A program made the position numbers and the translations under genes. The notes below the pieces were generated by a model that did not search any database, was not told the DNA's origin, and worked only from the letters and a program-made list of their open reading frames with translations. Below, piece after piece: positions 42,501-54,500 of a stretch of 64,000 nucleotides of DNA. This DNA is from Cynocephalus volans (Eukaryota; Chordata; Mammalia; Dermoptera; Cynocephalidae): contig NC_084462.1 in NCBI RefSeq assembly GCF_027409185.1, forward strand, positions 184,006,071 through 184,070,070. Direction: 5' to 3'. Position 1 is the first letter of the stretch; each line of letters starts with the position of its first letter.

Positions 42501-45500
42501 TCAGTGCCCTTGAGGTCGCCCTGCACGGAGGGGAGGGTCACGTCCGCCTCCACCTTGGGCGCGGACACGTCCACCGAGGCCTCGATGGTCTTGCCTGGGG
42601 CCGACACCCCGAAGGACGGCATCTTGAACTTGGGCATCTTGAACTTGCTGTCTTTGGCGGCCACGTCCTTGTCTCCCAGGGAGAGGTCCCCCTCCAGCTT
42701 GGCACCCGGCGCCTGGAGGTCCACGTCCACGCTGGGCAGCCCCACCTCCACCTCGGGGGCGGTCACCTCCCCCTTGGGGCCTTTCACGTCCAGCTTGGGG
42801 CCCTTGATGTCCACCTGGGGGCCCTTGAGGTCCACTTTCGGCATCTTGATGCTGGGCATCTGCACCTTGGGCAGGTGGCCCTTCAGGCCGGCGCCAGCTG
42901 CCTGTGCGCCAAGCTCTCCCTCGGGCAGGCGGCCCTCCGGGAGCTTCACGCCCACCTGGCCAGCCTTGACGTCCACGTCGGCAGAAGGGGGCTGAATGCT
43001 GAGGTCAGTGCCCTTGAGGTCGCCCTGCACGGAGGGGAGGGTCACGTCCGCCTCCACCTTGGGCGCGGACACGTCCACCGAGGCCTCGATGGTCTTGCCT
43101 GGGGCCGACACCCCGAAGGACGGCATCTTGAACTTGGGCATCTTGAACTTGCTGTCTTTGGCGGCCACGTCCTTGTCTCCCAGGGAGAGGTCCCCCTCCA
43201 GCTTGGCACCCGGCGCCTGGAGGTCCACGTCCACGCTGGGCAGCCCCACCTCCACCTCGGGGGCGGTCACCTCCCCCTTGGGGCCTTTCACGTCCAGCTT
43301 GGGGCCCTTGATGTCCACCTGGGGGCCCTTGAGGTCCACTTTCGGCATCTTGATGCTGGGCATCTGCACCTTGGGCAGGTGGCCCTTCAGGCCGGCGCCA
43401 GCTGCCTGTGCGCCAAGCTCTCCCTCGGGCAGGCGGCCCTCCGGGAGCTTCACGCCCACCTGGCCAGCCTTGACGTCCACGTCGGCAGAAGGGGGCTGAA
43501 TGCTGAGGTCAGTGCCCTTGAGGTCGCCCTGCACGGAGGGGAGGGTCACGTCCGCCTCCACCTTGGGCGCGGACACGTCCACCGAGGCCTCGATGGTCTT
43601 GCCTGGGGCCGACACCCCGAAGGACGGCATCTTGAACTTGGGCATCTTGAACTTGCTGTCTTTGGCGGCCACGTCCTTGTCTCCCAGGGAGAGGTCCCCC
43701 TCCAGCTTGGCACCCGGCGCCTGGAGGTCCACGTCCACGCTGGGCAGCCCCACCTCCACCTCGGGGGCGGTCACCTCCCCCTTGGGGCCTTTCACGTCCA
43801 GCTTGGGGCCCTTGATGTCCACCTGGGGGCCCTTGAGGTCCACTTTCGGCATCTTGATGCTGGGCATCTGCACCTTGGGCAGGTGGCCCTTCAGGCCGGC
43901 GCCAGCTGCCTGTGCGCCAAGCTCTCCCTCGGGCAGGCGGCCCTCCGGGAGCTTCACGCCCACCTGGCCAGCCTTGACGTCCACGTCGGCAGAAGGGGGC
44001 TGAATGCTGAGGTCAGTGCCCTTGAGGTCGCCCTGCACGGAGGGGAGGGTCACGTCCGCCTCCACCTTGGGCGCGGACACGTCCACCGAGGCCTCGATGG
44101 TCTTGCCTGGGGCCGACACCCCGAAGGACGGCATCTTGAACTTGGGCATCTTGAACTTGCTGTCTTTGGCGGCCACGTCCTTGTCTCCCAGGGAGAGGTC
44201 CCCCTCCAGCTTGGCACCCGGCGCCTGGAGGTCCACGTCCACGCTGGGCAGCCCCACCTCCACCTCGGGGGCGGTCACCTCCCCCTTGGGGCCTTTCACG
44301 TCCAGCTTGGGGCCCTTGATGTCCACCTGGGGGCCCTTGAGGTCCACTTTCGGCATCTTGATGCTGGGCATCTGCACCTTGGGCAGGTGGCCCTTCAGGC
44401 CGGCGCCAGCTGCCTGTGCGCCAAGCTCTCCCTCGGGCAGGCGGCCCTCCGGGAGCTTCACGCCCACCTGGCCAGCCTTGACGTCCACGTCGGCAGAAGG
44501 GGGCTGAATGCTGAGGTCAGTGCCCTTGAGGTCGCCCTGCACGGAGGGGAGGGTCACGTCCGCCTCCACCTTGGGCGCGGACACGTCCACCGAGGCCTCG
44601 ATGGTCTTGCCTGGGGCCGACACCCCGAAGGACGGCATCTTGAACTTGGGCATCTTGAACTTGCTGTCTTTGGCGGCCACGTCCTTGTCTCCCAGGGAGA
44701 GGTCCCCCTCCAGCTTGGCACCCGGCGCCTGGAGGTCCACGTCCACGCTGGGCAGCCCCACCTCCACCTCGGGGGCGGTCACCTCCCCCTTGGGGCCTTT
44801 CACGTCCAGCTTGGGGCCCTTGATGTCCACCTGGGGGCCCTTGAGGTCCACTTTCGGCATCTTGATGCTGGGCATCTGCACCTTGGGCAGGTGGCCCTTC
44901 AGGCCGGCGCCAGCTGCCTGTGCGCCAAGCTCTCCCTCGGGCAGGCGGCCCTCCGGGAGCTTCACGCCCACCTGGCCAGCCTTGACGTCCACGTCGGCAG
45001 AAGGGGGCTGAATGCTGAGGTCAGTGCCCTTGAGGTCGCCCTGCACGGAGGGGAGGGTCACGTCCGCCTCCACCTTGGGCGCGGACACGTCCACCGAGGC
45101 CTCGATGGTCTTGCCTGGGGCCGACACCCCGAAGGACGGCATCTTGAACTTGGGCATCTTGAACTTGCTGTCTTTGGCGGCCACGTCCTTGTCTCCCAGG
45201 GAGAGGTCCCCCTCCAGCTTGGCACCCGGCGCCTGGAGGTCCACGTCCACGCTGGGCAGCCCCACCTCCACCTCGGGGGCGGTCACCTCCCCCTTGGGGC
45301 CTTTCACGTCCAGCTTGGGGCCCTTGATGTCCACCTGGGGGCCCTTGAGGTCCACTTTCGGCATCTTGATGCTGGGCATCTGCACCTTGGGCAGGTGGCC
45401 CTTCAGGCCGGCGCCAGCTGCCTGTGCGCCAAGCTCTCCCTCGGGCAGGCGGCCCTCCGGGAGCTTCACGCCCACCTGGCCAGCCTTGACGTCCACGTCG

Positions 45501-48500
45501 GCAGAAGGGGGCTGAATGCTGAGGTCAGTGCCCTTGAGGTCGCCCTGCACGGAGGGGAGGGTCACGTCCGCCTCCACCTTGGGCGCGGACACGTCCACCG
45601 AGGCCTCGATGGTCTTGCCTGGGGCCGACACCCCGAAGGACGGCATCTTGAACTTGGGCATCTTGAACTTGCTGTCTTTGGCGGCCACGTCCTTGTCTCC
45701 CAGGGAGAGGTCGCCCTCCAGCTTGGCACCCGGCGCCTGGAGGTCCACGTCCACGCTGGGCAGCCCCACCTCCACCTCGGGGGCGGTCACCTCCCCCTTG
45801 GGGCCTTTCACGTCCAGCTTGGGGCCCTTGATGTCCACCTGGGGGCCCTTGAGGTCCACTTTCGGCATCTTGATGCTGGGCATCTGCACCTTGGGCAGGT
45901 GGCCCTTCAGGCCGGCGCCAGCTGCCTGTGCGCCAAGCTCTCCCTCGGGCAGGCGGCCCTCCGGGAGCTTCACGCCCACCTGGCCAGCCTTGACGTCCAC
46001 GTCGGCAGAAGGGGGCTGAATGCTGAGGTCAGTGCCCTTGAGGTCGCCCTGCACGGAGGGGAGGGTCACGTCCGCCTCCACCTTGGGCGCGGACACGTCC
46101 ACCGAGGCCTCGATGGTCTTGCCTGGGGCCGACACCCCGAAGGACGGCATCTTGAACTTGGGCATCTTGAACTTGCTGTCTTTGGCGGCCACGTCCTTGT
46201 CTCCCAGGGAGAGGTCCCCCTCCAGCTTGGCACCCGGCGCCTGGAGGTCCACGTCCACGCTGGGCAGCCCCACCTCCACCTCGGGGGCGGTCACCTCCCC
46301 CTTGGGGCCTTTCACGTCCAGCTTGGGGCCCTTGATGTCCACCTGGGGGCCCTTGAGGTCCACTTTCGGCATCTTGATGCTGGGCATCTGCACCTTGGGC
46401 AGGTGGCCCTTCAGGCCGGCGCCAGCTGCCTGTGCGCCAAGCTCTCCCTCGGGCAGGCGGCCCTCCGGGAGCTTCACGCCCACCTGGCCAGCCTTGACGT
46501 CCACGTCGGCAGAAGGGGGCTGAATGCTGAGGTCAGTGCCCTTGAGGTCGCCCTGCACGGAGGGGAGGGTCACGTCCGCCTCCACCTTGGGCGCGGACAC
46601 GTCCACCGAGGCCTCGATGGTCTTGCCTGGGGCCGACACCCCGAAGGACGGCATCTTGAACTTGGGCATCTTGAACTTGCTGTCTTTGGCGGCCACGTCC
46701 TTGTCTCCCAGGGAGAGGTCCCCCTCCAGCTTGGGACCCGGCGCCTGGAGGTCCACGTCCACGCTGGGCAGCCCCACCTCCACCTCGGGGGCGGTCACCT
46801 CCCCCTTGGGGCCTTTCACGTCCAGCTTGGGGCCCTTGATGTCCACCTGGGGGCCCTTGAGGTCCACTTTCGGCATCTTGATGCTGGGCATCTGCACCTT
46901 GGGCAGGTGGCCCTTCAGGCCGGCGCCAGCTGCCTGTGCGCCAAGCTCTCCCTCGGGCAGGCGGCCCTCCGGGAGCTTCACGCCCACCTGGCCAGCCTTG
47001 ACGTCCACGTCGGCAGAAGGGGGCTGAATGCTGAGGTCAGTGCCCTTGAGGTCGCCCTGCACGGAGGGGAGGGTCACGTCCGCCTCCACCTTGGGCGCAG
47101 ACACGTCCACCGAGGCCTCGATGGTCTTGCCTGGGGCCGACACCCCGAAGGACGGCATCTTGAACTTGGGCATCTTGAACTTGCTGTCTTTGGCGGCCAC
47201 GTCCTTGTCTCCCAGGGAGAGGTCCCCCTCCAGCTTGGCACCCGGCGCCTGGAGGTCCACGTCCACGCTGGGCAGCCCCACCTCCACCTCGGGGGCGGTC
47301 ACCTCCCCCTTGGGGCCTTTCACGTCCAGCTTGGGGCCCTTGATGTCCACCTGGGGGCCCTTGAGGTCCACTTTCGGCATCTTGATGCTGGGCATCTGCA
47401 CCTTGGGCAGGTGGCCCTTCAGGCCGGCGCCAGCTGCCTGTGCGCCAAGCTCTCCCTCGGGCAGGCGGCCCTCCGGGAGCTTCACGCCCACCTGGCCAGC
47501 CTTGACGTCCACGTCGGCAGAAGGGGGCTGAATGCTGAGGTCAGTGCCCTTGAGGTCGCCCTGCACGGAGGGGAGGGTCACGTCCGCCTCCACCTTGGGC
47601 GCGGACACGTCCACCGAGGCCTCGATGGTCTTGCCTGGGGCCGACACCCCGAAGGACGGCATCTTGAACTTGGGCATCTTGAACTTGCTGTCTTTGGCGG
47701 CCACGTCCTTGTCTCCCAGGGAGAGGTCCCCCTCCAGCTTGGCACCCGGCGCCTGGAGGTCCACGTCCACGCTGGGCAGCCCCACCTCCACCTCGGGGGC
47801 GGTCACCTCCCCCTTGGGGCCTTTCACGTCCAGCTTGGGGCCCTTGATGTCCACCTGGGGGCCCTTGAGGTCCACTTTCGGCATCTTGATGCTGGGCATC
47901 TGCACCTTGGGCAGGTGGCCCTTCAGGCCGGCGCCAGCTGCCTGTGCGCCAAGCTCTCCCTCGGGCAGGCGGCCCTCCGGGAGCTTCACGCCCACCTGGC
48001 CAGCCTTGACGTCCACGTCGGCAGAAGGGGGCTGAATGCTGAGGTCAGTGCCCTTGAGGTCGCCCTGCACGGAGGGGAGGGTCACGTCCGCCTCCACCTT
48101 GGGCGCGGACACGTCCACCGAGGCCTCGATGGTCTTGCCTGGGGCCGACACCCCGAAGGACGGCATCTTGAACTTGGGCATCTTGAACTTGCTGTCTTTG
48201 GCGGCCACGTCCTTGTCTCCCAGGGAGAGGTCCCCCTCCAGCTTGGCACCCGGCGCCTGGAGGTCCACGTCCACGCTGGGCAGCCCCACCTCCACCTCGG
48301 GGGCGGTCACCTCCCCCTTGGGGCCTTTCACGTCCAGCTTGGGGCCCTTGATGTCCACCTGGGGGCCCTTGAGGTCCACTTTCGGCATCTTGATGCTGGG
48401 CATCTGCACCTTGGGCAGGTGGCCCTTCAGGCCGGCGCCAGCTGCCTGTGCGCCAAGCTCTCCCTCGGGCAGGCGGCCCTCCGGGAGCTTCACGCCCACC

Positions 48501-51500
48501 TGGCCAGCCTTGACGTCCACGTCGGCAGAAGGGGGCTGAATGCTGAGGTCAGTGCCCTTGAGGTCGCCCTGCACGGAGGGGAGGGTCACGTCCGCCTCCA
48601 CCTTGGGCGCGGACACGTCCACCGAGGCCTCGATGGTCTTGCCTGGGGCCGACACCCCGAAGGACGGCATCTTGAACTTGGGCATCTTGAACTTGCTGTC
48701 TTTGGCGGCCACGTCCTTGTCTCCCAGGGAGAGGTCCCCCTCCAGCTTGGCACCCGGCGCCTGGAGGTCCACGTCCACGCTGGGCAGCCCCACCTCCACC
48801 TCGGGGGCGGTCACCTCCCCCTTGGGGCCTTTCACGTCCAGCTTGGGGCCCTTGATGTCCACCTGGGGGCCCTTGAGGTCCACTTTCGGCATCTTGATGC
48901 TGGGCATCTGCACCTTGGGCAGGTGGCCCTTCAGGCCGGCGCCAGCTGCCTGTGCGCCAAGCTCTCCCTCGGGCAGGCGGCCCTCCGGGAGCTTCACGCC
49001 CACCTGGCCAGCCTTGACGTCCACGTCGGCAGAAGGGGGCTGAATGCTGAGGTCAGTGCCCTTGAGGTCGCCCTGCACGGAGGGGAGGGTCACGTCCGCC
49101 TCCACCTTGGGCGCGGACACGTCCACCGAGGCCTCGATGGTCTTGCCTGGGGCCGACACCCCGAAGGACGGCATCTTGAACTTGGGCATCTTGAACTTGC
49201 TGTCTTTGGCGGCCACGTCCTTGTCTCCCAGGGAGAGGTCCCCCTCCAGCTTGGCACCCGGCGCCTGGAGGTCCACGTCCACGCTGGGCAGCCCCACCTC
49301 CACCTCGGGGGCGGTCACCTCCCCCTTGGGGCCTTTCACGTCCAGCTTGGGGCCCTTGATGTCCACCTGGGGGCCCTTGAGGTCCACTTTCGGCATCTTG
49401 ATGCTGGGCATCTGCACCTTGGGCAGGTGGCCCTTCAGGCCGGCGCCAGCTGCCTGTGCGCCAAGCTCTCCCTCGGGCAGGCGGCCCTCCGGGAGCTTCA
49501 CGCCCACCTGGCCAGCCTTGACGTCCACGTCGGCAGAAGGGGGCTGAATGCTGAGGTCAGTGCCCTTGAGGTCGCCCTGCACGGAGGGGAGGGTCACGTC
49601 CGCCTCCACCTTGGGCGCGGACACGTCCACCGAGGCCTCGATGGTCTTGCCTGGGGCCGACACCCCGAAGGACGGCATCTTGAACTTGGGCATCTTGAAC
49701 TTGCTGTCTTTGGCGGCCACGTCCTTGTCTCCCAGGGAGAGGTCCCCCTCCAGCTTGGCACCCGGCGCCTGGAGGTCCACGTCCACGCTGGGCAGCCCCA
49801 CCTCCACCTCGGGGGCGGTCACCTCCCCCTTGGGGCCTTTCACGTCCAGCTTGGGGCCCTTGATGTCCACCTGGGGGCCCTTGAGGTCCACTTTCGGCAT
49901 CTTGATGCTGGGCATCTGCACCTTGGGCAGGTGGCCCTTCAGGCCGGCGCCAGCTGCCTGTGCGCCAAGCTCTCCCTCGGGCAGGCGGCCCTCCGGGAGC
50001 TTCACGCCCACCTGGCCAGCCTTGACGTCCACGTCGGCAGAAGGGGGCTGAATGCTGAGGTCAGTGCCCTTGAGGTCGCCCTGCACGGAGGGGAGGGTCA
50101 CGTCCGCCACCACCTTGGGCGCGGACACGTCCACCGAGGCCTCGATGGTCTTGCCTGGGGCCGACACCCCGAAGGACGGCATCTTGAACTTGGGCATCTT
50201 GAACTTGCTGTCTTTGGCGGCCACGTCCTTGTCTCCCAGGGAGAGGTCCCCCTCCAGCTTGGGACCCGGCGCCTGGAGGTCCACGTCCACGCTGGGCAGC
50301 CCCACCTCCACCTCGGGGGCGGTCACCTCCCCCTTGGGGCCTTTCACGTCCAGCTTGGGGCCCTTGATGTCCACCTGGGGGCCCTTGAGGTCCACTTTCG
50401 GCATCTTGATGCTGGGCATCTGCACCTTGGGCAGGTGGCCCTTCAGGCCGGCGCCAGCTGCCTGTGCGCCAAGCTCTCCCTCGGGCAGGCGGCCCTCCGG
50501 GAGCTTCACGCCCACCTGGCCAGCCTTGACGTCCACGTCGGCAGAAGGGGGCTGAATGCTGAGGTCAGTGCCCTTGAGGTCGCCCTGCACGGAGGGGAGG
50601 GTCACGTCCGCCTCCACCTTGGGCGCGGACACGTCCACCGAGGCCTCGATGGTCTTGCCTGGGGCCGACACCCCGAAGGACGGCATCTTGAACTTGGGCA
50701 TCTTGAACTTGCTGTCTTTGGCGGCCACGTCCTTGTCTCCCAGGGAGAGGTCCCCCTCCAGCTTGGCACCCGGCGCCTGGAGGTCCACGTCCACGCTGGG
50801 CAGCCCCACCTCCACCTCGGGGGCGGTCACCTCCCCCTTGGGGCCTTTCACGTCCAGCTTGGGGCCCTTGATGTCCACCTGGGGGCCCTTGAGGTCCACT
50901 TTCGGCATCTTGATGCTGGGCATCTGCACCTTGGGCAGGTGGCCCTTCAGGCCGGCGCCAGCTGCCTGTGCGCCAAGCTCTCCCTCGGGCAGGCGGCCCT
51001 CCGGGAGCTTCACGCCCACCTGGCCAGCCTTGACGTCCACGTCGGCAGAAGGGGGCTGAATGCTGAGGTCAGTGCCCTTGAGGTCGCCCTGCACGGAGGG
51101 GAGGGTCACGTCCGCCTCCACCTTGGGCGCGGACACGTCCACCGAGGCCTCGATGGTCTTGCCTGGGGCCGACACCCCGAAGGACGGCATCTTGAACTTG
51201 GGCATCTTGAACTTGCTGTCTTTGGCGGCCACGTCCTTGTCTCCCAGGGAGAGGTCCCCCTCCAGCTTGGCACCCGGCGCCTGGAGGTCCACGTCCACGC
51301 TGGGCAGCCCCACCTCCACCTCGGGGGCGGTCACCTCCCCCTTGGGGCCTTTCACGTCCAGCTTGGGGCCCTTGATGTCCACCTGGGGGCCCTTGAGGTC
51401 CACTTTCGGCATCTTGATGCTGGGCATCTGCACCTTGGGCAGGTGGCCCTTCAGGCCGGCGCCAGCTGCCTGTGCGCCAAGCTCTCCCTCGGGCAGGCGG

Positions 51501-54500
51501 CCCTCCGGGAGCTTCACGCCCACCTGGCCAGCCTTGACGTCCACGTCGGCAGAAGGGGGCTGAATGCTGAGGTCAGTGCCCTTGAGGTCGCCCTGCACGG
51601 AGGGGAGGGTCACGTCCGCCTCCACCTTGGGCGCGGACACGTCCACCGAGGCCTCGATGGTCTTGCCTGGGGCCGACACCCCGAAGGACGGCATCTTGAA
51701 CTTGGGCATCTTGAACTTGCTGTCTTTGGCGGCCACGTCCTTGTCTCCCAGGGAGAGGTCCCCCTCCAGCTTGGCACCCGGCGCCTGGAGGTCCACGTCC
51801 ACGCTGGGCAGCCCCACCTCCACCTCGGGGGCGGTCACCTCCCCCTTGGGGCCTTTCACGTCCAGCTTGGGGCCCTTGATGTCCACCTGGGGGCCCTTGA
51901 GGTCCACTTTCGGCATCTTGATGCTGGGCATCTGCACCTTGGGCAGGTGGCCCTTCAGGCCGGCGCCAGCTGCCTGTGCGCCAAGCTCTCCCTCGGGCAG
52001 GCGGCCCTCCGGGAGCTTCACGCCCACCTGGCCAGCCTTGACGTCCACGTCGGCAGAAGGGGGCTGAATGCTGAGGTCAGTGCCCTTGAGGTCGCCCTGC
52101 ACGGAGGGGAGGGTCACGTCCGCCTCCACCTTGGGCGCGGACACGTCCACCGAGGCCTCGATGGTCTTGCCTGGGGCCGACACCCCGAAGGACGGCATCT
52201 TGAACTTGGGCATCTTGAACTTGCTGTCTTTGGCGGCCACGTCCTTGTCTCCCAGGGAGAGGTCCCCCTCCAGCTTGGCACCCGGCGCCTGGAGGTCCAC
52301 GTCCACGCTGGGCAGCCCCACCTCCACCTCGGGGGCGGTCACCTCCCCCTTGGGGCCTTTCACGTCCAGCTTGGGGCCCTTGATGTCCACCTGGGGGCCC
52401 TTGAGGTCCACTTTCGGCATCTTGATGCTGGGCATCTGCACCTTGGGCAGGTGGCCCTTCAGGCCGGCGCCAGCTGCCTGTGCGCCAAGCTCTCCCTCGG
52501 GCAGGCGGCCCTCCGGGAGCTTCACGCCCACCTGGCCAGCCTTGACGTCCACGTCGGCAGAAGGGGGCTGAATGCTGAGGTCAGTGCCCTTGAGGTCGCC
52601 CTGCACGGAGGGGAGGGTCACGTCCGCCACCACCTTGGGCGCGGACACGTCCACCGAGGCCTCGATGGTCTTGCCTGGGGCCGACACCCCGAAGGACGGC
52701 ATCTTGAACTTGGGCATCTTGAACTTGCTGTCTTTGGCGGCCACGTCCTTGTCTCCCAGGGAGAGGTCCCCCTCCAGCTTGGGACCCGGCGCCTGGAGGT
52801 CCACGTCCACGCTGGGCAGCCCCACCTCCACCTCGGGGGCGGTCACCTCCCCCTTGGGGCCTTTCACGTCCAGCTTGGGGCCCTTGATGTCCACCTGGGG
52901 GCCCTTGAGGTCCACTTTCGGCATCTTGATGCTGGGCATCTGCACCTTGGGCAGGTGGCCCTTCAGGCCGGCGCCAGCTGCCTGTGCGCCAAGCTCTCCC
53001 TCGGGCAGGCGGCCCTCCGGGAGCTTCACGCCCACCTGGCCAGCCTTGACGTCCACGTCGGCAGAAGGGGGCTGAATGCTGAGGTCAGTGCCCTTGAGGT
53101 CGCCCTGCACGGAGGGGAGGGTCACGTCCGCCTCCACCTTGGGCGCGGACACGTCCACCGAGGCCTCGATGGTCTTGCCTGGGGCCGACACCCCGAAGGA
53201 CGGCATCTTGAACTTGGGCATCTTGAACTTGCTGTCTTTGGCGGCCACGTCCTTGTCTCCCAGGGAGAGGTCCCCCTCCAGCTTGGCACCCGGCGCCTGG
53301 AGGTCCACGTCCACGCTGGGCAGCCCCACCTCCACCTCGGGGGCGGTCACCTCCCCCTTGGGGCCTTTCACGTCCAGCTTGGGGCCCTTGATGTCCACCT
53401 GGGGGCCCTTGAGGTCCACTTTCGGCATCTTGATGCTGGGCATCTGCACCTTGGGCAGGTGGCCCTTCAGGCCGGCGCCAGCTGCCTGTGCGCCAAGCTC
53501 TCCCTCGGGCAGGCGGCCCTCCGGGAGCTTCACGCCCACCTGGCCAGCCTTGACGTCCACGTCGGCAGAAGGGGGCTGAATGCTGAGGTCAGTGCCCTTG
53601 AGGTCGCCCTGCACGGAGGGGAGGGTCACGTCCGCCTCCACCTTGGGCGCGGACACGTCCACCGAGGCCTCGATGGTCTTGCCTGGGGCCGACACCCCGA
53701 AGGACGGCATCTTGAACTTGGGCATCTTGAACTTGCTGTCTCTGGCGGCCACGTCCTTGTCTCCCAGGGAGAGGTCCCCCTCCAGCTTGGCACCCGGCGC
53801 CTGGAGGTCCACGTCCACGCTGGGCAGCCCCACCTCCACCTCGGGGGCGGTCACCTCCCCCTTGGGGCCTTTCACGTCCAGCTTGGGGCCCTTGATGTCC
53901 ACCTGGGGGCCCTTGAGGTCCACTTTCGGCATCTTGATGCTGGGCATCTGCACCTTGGGCAGGTGGCCCTTCAGGCCGGCGCCAGCTGCCTGTGCGCCAA
54001 GCTCTCCCTCGGGCAGGCGGCCCTCCGGGAGCTTCACGCCCACCTGGCCAGCCTTGACGTCCACGTCGGCAGAAGGGGGCTGAATGCTGAGGTCAGTGCC
54101 CTTGAGGTCGCCCTGCACGGAGGGGAGGGTCACGTCCGCCTCCACCTTGGGCGCGGACACGTCCACCGAGGCCTCGATGGTCTTGCCTGGGGCCGACACC
54201 CCGAAGGACGGCATCTTGAACTTGGGCATCTTGAACTTGCTGTCTTTGGCGGCCACGTCCTTGTCTCCCAGGGAGAGGTCCCCCTCCAGCTTGGCACCCG
54301 GCGCCTGGAGGTCCACGTCCACGCTGGGCAGCCCCACCTCCACCTCGGGGGCGGTCACCTCCCCCTTGGGGCCTTTCACGTCCAGCTTGGGGCCCTTGAT
54401 GTCCACCTGGGGGCCCTTGAGGTCCACTTTCGGCATCTTGATGCTGGGCATCTGCACCTTGGGCAGGTGGCCCTTCAGGCCGGCGCCAGCTGCCTGTGCG

